Positions 57,001-64,000 of a stretch of 64,000 bases of DNA are shown piece by piece. The stretch's first letter is position 1, and each line of letters starts with the position of its first letter. The translations under genes and the position numbers were made by a program. Location of the stretch: positions 1-64,000 of the forward strand of contig SSNU01000198.1 of assembly GCA_012064415.1 (NCBI GenBank), in the 5' to 3' direction. Source of the stretch: Gyrodactylus bullatarudis. Taxonomy: Eukaryota > Platyhelminthes > Monogenea > Gyrodactylidea > Gyrodactylidae. Below the pieces are notes generated by a model, which saw nothing but the letters and a program-made list of their open reading frames with translations, was not told the DNA's origin and ran no database searches.

Positions 57001-58675
57001 GCTCCAATGACTATCACACCAATTCCAATATTGTAGTCATTTATGTTGAGAAGGTTCTGACTTCTGACAAGACTGGCATCAAGCGTGTACTCGGTAAAAG
57101 CTTGACTAAAATTTGGGACTACATGGTTAACAATAACTTCGGGAAAGAATTGAACCAATGTACCGAGGACGATTAACGTGATTCCTCCAAGGATGGTTAA
57201 TAGAGACAAAACAACTAGTACAGATTTGAAGGCTTTATCAGACATTCGCTTACTATCCTAAAATATTCTGAAAATATTTATAGTTATCCTATTATGCGTA
57301 GATCTAGGAAGCCTTCTAGATAAAATAAGATTATTTTTAGAATATTTAATAGATTAAAAAATTTTCATATACGCGTTTTTAGGCTTAAAGTATTATAGGT
57401 TTGGAAGAATGGCTACTTCCAATTCTGCGTCGATCAATATGACATGTGTAGGCTTGGAGTCAGTTAAATTTTTTTAGCTTAATAAAAAAATTGCTCGATT
57501 TCCTATGTTTTGAGAAAATTTTTTCATGTTTTTTAAGACAAAAACTTTCAAAATGATTTTTCAAAATTTTTAAAAGCTCTCTGAATCTGGAATTAGTTTT
57601 TCGTTATCTGATCGCAATCAGGTACGAAATATGAACTTATGAAAAGTGATTTTTTACTATTTTTATCCTTTTTTAATTTTAAAAGTCAAGCTTGTTTTAA
57701 AATCACAAAATTAATGCTTATATAGATTTTTTACTTTAAATAAAACGACCTCTAAATTTCGTCTGCAAAAGTTATATTTTATGATAGTTATCCTTATAAG
57801 TTAGCACTCACGATAACTTATTTTAGAACTGACATCGAAAGTCATTTTGTCAAAATTAGGTTTCTCGCTACTAAATGAACAGGAACTTGAAGATGAATTA
57901 AATTGAACAAAAACACAGCTTTGTTTTTCAATATTTTGACGATCACAATCCATTTTACAGGCGTCTATAGAACTTTTCACTGTGTGATTGTAGAACAAAT
58001 TTGGATCGAGAAATGTGGAATCTTCAAGATCAATCATAGAATCTATATAAGGAAAAAATTATTTTTCAAATTTGGCAAATAAAATCCTCAAAAATCTAAT
58101 TTTTTTAAATAGTTGAATCGATCAAGAAAACAAGCTCATGAGGTTTTAGATCGGTCATAAAAAAATTAATTTAGGTCTTCACTCACAAAACGAATACAAA
58201 TTTGCAGATGGTAACATAAATCCACTAAATTCAACGTTATTCTCGACTCTGTGAGTTGAAGTCTCAGTGATTTGATATTCGAGAATCTGATCTGGGAATT
58301 CTTCAAGGATTTTTTGCTCAACCATCAGATGGAGTATTTCGGCCGCTGTTTCATCGAAAGAATCTTCGCTCACTTAAAAAAGTTAATGTTGTGAAAGGAT
58401 AAGTGGATCTGCGTAATGTTTGGAATGGTTATTTTGCTCACAATTAAAATCTATACTGAAGGAGTAAATGATTTCTTGGCTTTGTAGAAAGCAATTTTTC
58501 ATATCAAACTTGCTCACAATATCTGTTGCTTCCATAGTGAACTTATGCTCTTCAATATAATCATCGTCAGGTTTAATTTCAGTTGGCTTATTCTAAACGC
58601 AACCAGATATGCTGAATAGAGTCAAGTTACCTGATAATAACGGTGGATATAAACTGCCTTCGGTGTGGAATTTCT
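54063..58675 (-). CDS. PAN/apple-module type I membrane protein, 5' end not found
   Basis: Eight exons join with full phase agreement: 58631-58675, 58442-58592, 58187-58372, 57812-58042, 55072-55488, 54707-54973, 54385-54648, 54063-54331 (TGA/TAA end), about 609 residues without the start. All but the first junction are phase 1, as in shuffled extracellular modules. Cys-patterned PAN/apple-like modules end exons 4, 5, 6 and 7: ACKMDCDRQ...SCVF, DDCAKHCIDNRPECEAFEV, VCAEACVEN...NFYCFGY...RCKF, DCSLECKSIFGNECSMYVFC. The last exon has one transmembrane helix (AGFGTLMVFIFLISTVVGF) and a basic tail. PAN modules usually bind proteins or glycans; the ligand here is unknown. The 2.3-kb intron between exons 4 and 5 encloses a tetraspanin gene; two separate genes are the alternative reading. 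A signal-peptide exon should lie between 58.7 and 59.0 kb or farther upstream. Confidence 0.65.
56115..56206 (+). repeat. Dispersed repeat, copy 2 of 3
   Basis: Diverged copy of 1055-1150 (gaagtatttcctgagcctta...gataaaatgatatatgataa...gtgggattttaagg), lying downstream of the nested tetraspanin. Confidence 0.6.
56493..57245 (-). CDS. Tetraspanin nested in PAN-gene intron
   Basis: An intact single-exon frame of 250 residues starts at the ATG at 57243-57245. Four transmembrane segments are clear. The large loop shows NECCGYYGHQDY, LPKNCC, IGECKSR and YSACKERIW, the six-cysteine pattern. The small loop is about 40 residues, again longer than typical and containing no Cys. N-glycosylation motifs NLT and NAT lie in the large loop. 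A TATA box (57275-57283) lies about 30-40 bases upstream and a poly-A motif (reverse complement near 56457) just downstream, so it has its own promoter inside the intron of the PAN gene and shares its strand. It is a paralogue of the tetraspanin at 53 kb. Confidence 0.9.
   Translation of the reverse strand: MSDKAFKSVLVVLSLLTILGGITLIVLGTLVQFFPEVIVNHVVPNFSQAFTEYTLDASLVRSQNLLNINDYNIGIGVIVIGALMVIFGLYAIFIASRLSTGPFIGYIVLATLILASAIAVAIIYNNQKEAYKSWYVTNIEDYRTLSSERFKANLTNFQEYNECCGYYGHQDYTSDGNGDLPKNCCLTNATIGECKSRPDYNTYSACKERIWEKMDNFYMITAYILYISCILLFLAFLLTLVVLIHDCIVM
57275..57283 (-). promoter_or_regulatory. TATA box of nested tetraspanin
   Basis: Minus strand reads ctataaata, about 30 bases before the start codon, which would give a very short leader. 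Confidence 0.5.
57421..57560 (+). repeat. Dispersed repeat, copy 2 of 2
   Basis: Collinear, diverged copy of 15319-15460, beginning aattctgcgtcgatcaatat. Lies in the PAN-gene intron upstream of the nested tetraspanin. Confidence 0.65.
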
Positions 58676-59008
58676 CTAAATTTAAATTAAATTTTTTTAG
58701 CTTTTATTTGATAAGATTTTTTTATTTTCAGTTTTAATAAAATCTATTCAATTTTTCAGCAATTATATTTCTATATTTTTATTCTTGAGACTTTGAATAA
58801 AACTTGTGAAAAATTAGAGAAAAACAATCAAATTTCAAAAGGTTCAAACCTTTAAAGCCTAAAACCTCAAAAAAGAATTTAGACCAGAATTTGAGCATTC
58901 GGAACTACATAAGTAGTAGAATGCTCTAGAAAAGAAAGATATTTGACAGTTACAAATTAATATCTAATTATATTGCCCTTGAGCTTTGGAAAAAATACAA
59001 CGAATTTA

Positions 59009-60526
59009 TTAGATTGTTATTATACAAGAAAGTACATGATTCGAAGAACAAGCTTGTATTTTACAATTATAATGACTCCACTCCAAATTATAGAGCTTCT
59101 CCATAAACTTGCACCAAGATAGTTGGCATAGCATACTTTTGGCTTTGAACAAAGTGATGAAAAATTTTTCAATCATGATTGCTTGATTCTCCGATGAATC
59201 GATAAAATTAAATTTCATAAATTTTCCTCTGATGTAAGTGAGAAAGTTGAAATTATTACATTTCATTGATTCGAGAAGAAAATGTGCCTTCCGTTTTATT
59301 GTCAGAGGGTGTATAGCTGGGGAGTTTATGTAGCGAAGCTCCCTCAAAAAATTCAAATATTCACCAACATACTCAATATAAGTATGTTCGCTTACTGAGG
59401 GAATTTCGGTAAAGTAACATCCGTAAACAAAATGGCCACCTCTCTCCTTCATATCACAACCGACAATTATTTTGTTCTTTTCATTGAGTATCTTGCTACA
59501 TTCTTCCATTTGAATATACGATATACCTTGATCACAGAGAAAAGTCTCAATGTTGTCCTCCAAATCCGACTGTCTAAATTCAGTAATTTTTGATTCACCT
59601 GTGAAAAAGTATAAATCTTGATAGGGTGATGTATAAATATTTCCAGCCAATCCAATGCCAAGGCTTGCAAAGTGTTTTAGATAAATGCTCTCCTCAAATT
59701 TTGGCAGGGATTTCTCCTGTCTGTATCCATTGATGGCGAATAAGACTTGATCAGATTCTTTTTCAATGTATTCTATAATGATCTGTCCTGACCTGTCAAG
59801 GTTTACACTCAAAATTTCAGCTTTTTGACTGAGTTCATTTGAAATTTTCAATTCAATGTCTGTCGTATCCACTTTTTCCGGGTCTATATGCATGGATTCA
59901 GTTTTAATTTGAGGTTGCTTTATATAGAACCGATTCATGCAATTATTTCGAGAGATAATTTCCAAAACCTTTTGATATAATAACGTTGCCTGAATTTCTT
60001 TTTCAACTATCAACATTTCATCTGCCATGTAAATATTGGTTAAGCAAAATATTCTATCTTCACTTCCTTCAACAATTGAGAACAAATGATTGGGATTTCT
60101 CAATTCCTGTTCAAGGCTTAAATAGTAAGTAGGCTTCATACACTTGTATTCAAGATCAATGTGAAAAAATAGTGTGATAATACTTTTCTTCTCAGAAAAT
60201 TTTTCACAACGTTCCCGTATCTGAATTTGTTCATCTGAGACTTTTTCTTTGAAAAATTCACTCGGCTGGTAATTTTCCCTTAAGGAGACTATTGAGCATT
60301 TTTCTGAAGATTCTGTTTCTGTCCTTTTTACAACAACTGACCGGGTAAAAATGATTATAGATTTAGTCTGATTTTGACATGGTATGGAACAGTTATTCTC
60401 CCTAAATCCAAGATTACGAGATTCTGTTAACCTTTTGAAGCAAGAGCACACTGAGAATAAACTCTTCCCGTCAAAGTATTCATGAAAAATTAGAATTAAT
60501 AAAACTATTAATTTTTCGACAAACAT
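59009..60526 (-). CDS. Secreted protein of the PAN-cluster family, single exon
   Basis: I choose the ATG at 60524-60526 because it begins a typical signal peptide (MFVEKLIVLLILIFHEYF), giving 505 residues. The frame stays open 70 codons further upstream, but that part overlaps repeat and PLE-derived DNA. The mature product is rich in Glu/Ile/Lys with scattered cysteines (CSCFKR, NNCSIPCQN, LCDQG, EECSK) and no transmembrane helix. Segments VLFAINGYRQEKSLPKFEE and FMKFNFIDSSENQ recur in recognisable form in the gene at 61.3-62.4 kb (FLAINGQLPTVIFHEEYL) and in nearby exons, so it is a fast-evolving paralogue. Function unknown; probably extracellular. No known domain is identified. Confidence 0.6.
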   Translation of the reverse strand: MFVEKLIVLLILIFHEYFDGKSLFSVCSCFKRLTESRNLGFRENNCSIPCQNQTKSIIIFTRSVVVKRTETESSEKCSIVSLRENYQPSEFFKEKVSDEQIQIRERCEKFSEKKSIITLFFHIDLEYKCMKPTYYLSLEQELRNPNHLFSIVEGSEDRIFCLTNIYMADEMLIVEKEIQATLLYQKVLEIISRNNCMNRFYIKQPQIKTESMHIDPEKVDTTDIELKISNELSQKAEILSVNLDRSGQIIIEYIEKESDQVLFAINGYRQEKSLPKFEESIYLKHFASLGIGLAGNIYTSPYQDLYFFTGESKITEFRQSDLEDNIETFLCDQGISYIQMEECSKILNEKNKIIVGCDMKERGGHFVYGCYFTEIPSVSEHTYIEYVGEYLNFLRELRYINSPAIHPLTIKRKAHFLLESMKCNNFNFLTYIRGKFMKFNFIDSSENQAIMIEKFFITLFKAKSMLCQLSWCKFMEKLYNLEWSHYNCKIQACSSNHVLSCIITI

Positions 60527-60609
60527 ATTTTCCAATTCATTAGTGAGAACTATCGCAAAACTACTGATTGAGAAAACATTTTCAATGAAAAATTGTGAAT
60601 AGAATTCAC

Positions 60610-60667
60610 CAAGAGCGTATTCCAGGAGATTAATAAATTTTCTATCGAATGGGTGGTAAACAATAGA
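60610..60667 (+). repeat. Dispersed repeat unit shared with 1216-1275 (inverted)
   Basis: gcgtattccaggag followed by tctatcgaatggg and ggtaaac matches the reverse complement of 1216-1275. A shorter piece recurs at 61126-61156. It lies upstream of the start codon chosen for the gene at 59.0-60.5 kb. Confidence 0.6.
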
Positions 60668-61085
60668 CAATCCCAAAACAGTTGTGACGAAGCATTCATC
60701 CCAGCAACCATGGTCTCCCAGAATGACAACCAGCACACAGACACAAGAATGGCTAGTACTCGTTTCTTTTCACAACCAGAAACATCCACCCCATCAAGGA
60801 AAAGAAACGCCCCAGCAACAAAAAGGAAAACAGAGAAAAAAGATCCCGAGCAACAACAAGACCATACACGATTACTTCAAACCTAATACATGAGGAACAC
60901 ACCTCAGTCCCATTGGCAAATCGAAGGAGAATGAAAGCGATTGGTCAGAATTGAGCAGTTTATTTTATTCATTGATAATTATGTATAAATATTACGTGTC
61001 GGTGTAAGGTCTGATGAGAACCGACGAAAATAAAAGCTTTTATTCACCTTAAAATCGTCGTTCTACTAACCAGCAGTCAGCAACA
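60668..61085 (+). mobile_element. PLE 3' end relic with conserved terminal repeat
   Basis: Two overlapping frames give a PLE-type C-terminal tail: SRKRNAPATKRKTEKK in one frame and, after a slip at a run of A, IPSNNKTIHDYFKPNT with TAA at 60891-60893. The following 917-1022 segment is the inverted match of 47931-48045 (attggtca, tataaatatta, gtgtaag.tctgatgagaacc), then AATAAA at about 61028. RT and nuclease are missing. It separates the cluster genes at 59.0-60.5 and 61.3-62.4 kb. Confidence 0.6.
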
Positions 61086-61140
61086 AACAAACATTTTCCA
61101 AGAATTAAGGCAGCTTATGACCAGAAATAAATTTTCTATC

Positions 61141-61232
61141 GAATGGGGTTGGTAAACGAAGTATTTTCTGAGGCTTGAATGAATAATAATTATTATTGAG
61201 TTGCTAAAATGACGTGTGATAAAACTATAAGG
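61141..61232 (+). repeat. Dispersed repeat, copy 3 of 3
   Basis: gaagtattttctgaggcttg...gctaaaatgacgtgtgata, a diverged copy of 1055-1150 and 56115-56206. Confidence 0.6.
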
Positions 61233-61254
61233 GTCATATTTTCTTTAAACTTAC

Positions 61255-62401
61255 ATCAAAATAAACATCCACAACAACATCAAATTCAAATGGACTGTTG
61301 TCACTGTCAAATATGGAAGTTATTCGTAGGGATTGATCTGACTGTGATGAAAATAATTAGGAAACCTTAGTATAATTTTCTATTTAATAAAAACTCACAG
61401 TTACTATCGTATATGAAGACGGATTAGTTTTGAATATAAACGGATATTCACTGAACTCGTACAAATAATTAGTTTTTTTAGATTTTTCAATGAAAAGCTT
61501 ATCCTCTTCAATATCCATAGATTCAATGTAGCAGGTATTTGAACCGTCAAACTTTTTAAACTTAACACCTTATATTTATAATTATTATAATATCATCTAT
61601 TTACCTAGTTTTGGTTCAAGTTTGGCTACATACCCAACTTGATCCGAAGTCATCTCTGAGGAAATATAATGATCTGGACCTTTGAAATCATAATTGATTG
61701 AAAATGATTTTTTCAACAAGTTTGATCTTATCTCAACCTTGTCTCTTAGAGAATAGGTTTTCTTGGCATACGGAACCGGTTTTAGTCCAGTCAGATTGCA
61801 ATAATACCCAGGTGGTATCTATCATTCTTTAAGCACAACAACTCACATTAAATACGTTATCATCAAATTCATTTTCGATATATTTCAGAATTTTAAAATT
61901 CTCTACGTCATTATTGATTTCACAGACAATCATATCTAAACAAATATAGATTGGGCATTACTCAAATTTACTTTTATTAATGCATACTGTTAGTTTCAAC
62001 TGGTCATAATCAAATCGTTCACAGGGTTCCTTATCCAAGCAAACAGCATCACCAGTTTTTATCTATTCCCTAGAATATTTCAAGTTGACGATAATTTACA
62101 AAATTATTTCGGTTCTTTATAACAAGTCTGAGCATATAGTTCCAAGAATTTTTCTTGATCATCTCATCGTTACAAGATCGTGAGATATCTTTTAAAATAT
62201 TGATTTGTAATATTCATATTGACTTACAATCGAGATGAAGCTGCTTTTTAAACGTGAAATACTTTATAATAATACCTTGTGGCTCATAAGTAAGAGAGAT
62301 GTCGAGAATTGACGAGCCAACCTCTTGATATTTCCCATAATCCACCAGGTACTCCTCGTGAAATATCACAGTTGGTAATTGACCATTAATGGCAAGGAAT
62401 A
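61255..62401 (-). CDS. PAN-cluster family gene, partial, seven internal exons
   Basis: Seven exons chain in consistent phase: 62228-62401, 62100-62188, 61972-62062, 61847-61935, 61605-61818, 61399-61568 and 61255-61341, about 305 residues. The first exon enters in phase 1, so a 5' exon is missing, and the last ends at a good donor (gtaagt), so a 3' exon is missing too. The product has no hydrophobic helix. Features: FLAINGQLPTVIFHEEYL, ISRSCNDEM, CLDKEPCERFDYDQLKLTVC, MIVCEINND, GYYCNLTGLKPVPYAKKTY, NTCYIESMDIEE and SLRITSIFDSDNSPFEFD. Similar strings occur in the genes at 59.0 and 54-58.7 kb. It is probably a secreted or extracellular domain; function unknown. The PLE relic at 60.7-61.1 kb lies where the next exon would be expected. 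Confidence 0.6.
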
Positions 62402-62475
62402 CTAGAATATTTTATGAACAAAATTCACATACTACATGTGAGAAAGACTTTAATACTCAATAGATACATAATAAA

Positions 62476-62661
62476 TTGAGTTATAATTTTCTATTTCGAA
62501 ATTTTATACCAATTTTCTCTGTGTGGACTTTGAAATTTAACATTATTGATTCTACTCGACAAATCAAACTATTTTTCCAGTTGAAAGTATTCTATGATAC
62601 CTCCGAAGAACAAAATATCGATTACTTCATGAGTAAAAAAGGGCCAGTTATAAGAATATAG
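62476..62661 (+). pseudogene. Cluster-family exon fragment in opposite orientation
   Basis: A plus-strand frame ending in TAG at 62659-62661 contains TLKFNIIDSTRQIKLFFQLK then VFYDTSEEQ, resembling SLRITSIFDSDNSPFEFD plus VYFD of the 61.3-kb exon and FMKFNFIDSSENQ at 59.2 kb. There is no start, no convincing acceptor and no upstream plus-strand exon, so it looks like an inverted relic. Confidence 0.35.
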
Positions 62662-62714
62662 CGCTTTTATTTAGCATACTCATTAGCTTTTACATCCTGG
62701 ATTTAAATATTGAT

Positions 62715-62860
62715 TTAAAATCTGATTGGTTGTTTTCTGGTATCAATAATAACAGACTCTTTGGGATATACATGTAAGAGTGGAATCCCTATCACGTTTG
62801 ACTCTGTAATGTGACTAATGGGAACAGCTAGAGCCTCAAAAAGTATTAAAATGCTTATTT
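62715..62860 (-). CDS. Possible 5' exon of the cluster gene
   Basis: A minus-strand open segment reads ISILILFEALAVPISHITES then NVIGIPLLHVYPKESVII and a TAA at 62715-62717. The hydrophobic start could be the core of a signal peptide, and the composition is protein-like. No ATG is in frame and the donor (for example after TESN) is weak, so linkage to the gene at 61.3-62.4 kb is tentative. Confidence 0.25.
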
Positions 62861-63481
62861 TAATAAGCTATTCCCTCTGTTATGAAAACCATTTAAAACT
62901 ATAATCTTTTCTCCCAAGTTATCAGGCTTCAAAGTTTTAAGATCTTAAAATGTATTATTCTGAAGACAAGGTATTAAAATAATACTTTATCATGGAATTG
63001 TATTTCGTTCATATCAATGCACTCAATCCACATTTTTTGTGGTAGAGAGATGATTTTCATTGCTGGTAAGCTCAAAAATAACTCTGATGCTAATGATTTT
63101 GAAAGCATCTCGATTTTTTAGTTTGATTTCAACATTAATTGGTTTTTCGAGTTTTTATTCGGTTTACTTGTAAGTATAGTGGTAATTTAGGTTTTCACTT
63201 TAATTATTCCTTTAACTTCCTTATTTTAGATCCAATTCTAATAAAACATATAGAATTGTTACAGCCCATACAACATTTTGATAATGTTATTTTTACAAAT
63301 TCATTCAACGGTATTTGAAAAATTCAAAAATACTATACTTCATTAAGATACAAAACGCAATATTTATGTTTTCACTTTTTCATAATTGATTCTATCGGTA
63401 TGTAAGCATCCCATTTTCTCAAGTATGATAAATTAATTTTCATGAAATTTTTCTAGTTCAACTACTGAAAAAAAAATTTTC
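62861..63481. other. No gene seen
   Basis: AT-rich sequence leading to the Tc1-like element. Its left terminal inverted repeat should lie here, but the matching right end is outside the window. Confidence 0.35.
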
Positions 63482-64000
63482 ATGCCTAATCGAAATCGGC
63501 TATTCACGAAAGATGGTTTGCATGAGCTTTTTGAGGTCAAGAACCGAAATTTAAGCAACCGAGCAATAGCCAAATTGCTTTGTTGTTCGTTTACAATCAT
63601 CAACAACCTTCTAAAAAGAAAGGGGTACAAGAAAAAATTATTTAAGCGAGGTCCTAAGCCTAAAATTACTAATTTGATGTTGGGAAGATCAAAAGAATGA
63701 TTGAAAAAGATGGGAAGAATTGTTCACAGATAAGAAATGAACTGAATCTCAACATTAGTTTACGAACACTCCAAAATACTGTCAAGAAAAACCTTGAATG
63801 TCGTTGGAGGAAGCCAAAACGAGTTTGTTTCTTATCTGAAATTGATAAATCAAGACGCCTAGACTGGGTCAAAGGAAAAATAAGAGAGAACTTTGATTGG
63901 AAAAGAGCCATATTTTCAGATGAGAAGAAATTCAATTTAGATGGCCCTGATGGCCTTAGTTATCGTTGGCAACCAAAATATCGTTCATAATCGCAAACAG
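63482..64000 (+). mobile_element. Tc1-like transposase, frameshifted, runs off the window
   Basis: The start ATG at 63482 opens the N-terminal paired-type DNA-binding region (NRNLSNRAIAKLLCCSFTII, then KRGPKPKIT). A frame change near 63680 moves the rest to 63697-63990: two-helix region (CSQIRNELNLNISLRTLQNT), KSRRLDWVKGKIR, and the catalytic block FSDEKKFNLDGPDGL with the first Asp of the DDE/DDD triad. A TAA follows a degraded YRWQPKYRS. The frameshift and stop indicate an inactive copy. The remaining catalytic residues would be beyond 64000. Confidence 0.85.

Noticed and set aside
60527..60736. N-terminal extension of the cluster gene at 59.0-60.5 kb
   Set aside because: It has no family similarity and overlaps a dispersed repeat and PLE-derived DNA, while the internal ATG starts a convincing signal peptide.
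59009..61341. Joining the exon chain at 61.3-62.4 kb to the long exon at 59.0-60.5 kb
   Set aside because: The last donor is phase 0, and I found no phase-0 acceptor before the signal peptide; a PLE relic also lies between them.
1..64000. CRISPR arrays, bacterial operons, rRNA genes
   Set aside because: No regularly spaced repeats, ribosome-binding-site/operon structure or rRNA sequence seen; gene structure is eukaryotic throughout.

Overview
The window is a strongly AT-rich animal (invertebrate) nuclear genome segment, as shown by GT-AG introns of about 30 to 2,500 bases, orthologues of conserved metazoan genes (CNOT2, SF3B5, tomosyn/STXBP5, MFSD4-type transporters, tetraspanins), TATA boxes upstream of single-exon genes, and a heavy load of eukaryotic transposon debris. 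It also contains one assembly gap. The phylum cannot be fixed from sequence alone. The mix of Penelope-like, Merlin, hAT, Tc1 and Ty3/gypsy relics would suit an arthropod such as a copepod or mite, but that is an inference.

Layout. 0-10 kb is a graveyard of mobile DNA: an inverted-repeat element, an unidentified coding relic, a decayed Ty3/gypsy pol, and two truncated Penelope-like elements (PLEs), one between 27-base direct repeats. 10.3-11.7 kb and 21.5-22.9 kb hold two intact single-exon paralogues of the MFSD4/NaGLT1 sugar-transporter type. Between them lie the N gap, a PLE 3' relic, a tRNA-like sequence, a decayed Merlin DNA transposon with long terminal inverted repeats, diverged direct repeats and a palindromic MITE. 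25-28 kb is CNOT2 (CCR4-NOT subunit). 29.3-46.1 kb is a head-to-head pair, SF3B5 (minus) and a 25-exon tomosyn (plus), whose introns hold at least four MITE or foldback insertions and a tRNA-type SINE candidate. 46.8-49 kb is MITE and PLE material again. 50.4-52.1 kb is an intronless actin-like pseudogene with a hAT-type MITE just upstream.

52.3-62.9 kb is the most distinctive part: a minus-strand cluster of fast-evolving membrane and secreted genes. It has a small two-helix membrane protein, two tetraspanins with unusually long first extracellular loops, a multi-exon type I membrane protein with at least four PAN/apple-like cysteine modules joined by phase-1 introns (one tetraspanin sits inside its largest intron), and two further genes (59.0-60.5 and 61.3-62.4 kb) that share short motifs with it and with each other. 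The window ends in a broken Tc1-like transposase.

How the genes may work together. CNOT2, SF3B5 and tomosyn are housekeeping or trafficking genes with no operon-like link beyond the shared SF3B5/tomosyn promoter interval. The 52-62 kb cluster looks like a lineage-specific cell-surface locus: PAN modules usually bind protein or carbohydrate ligands and tetraspanins organise membrane partners, so a shared surface role is plausible but not demonstrated. Exon chains were built by hand from GT-AG sites and reading-phase agreement. No similarity search could be run.
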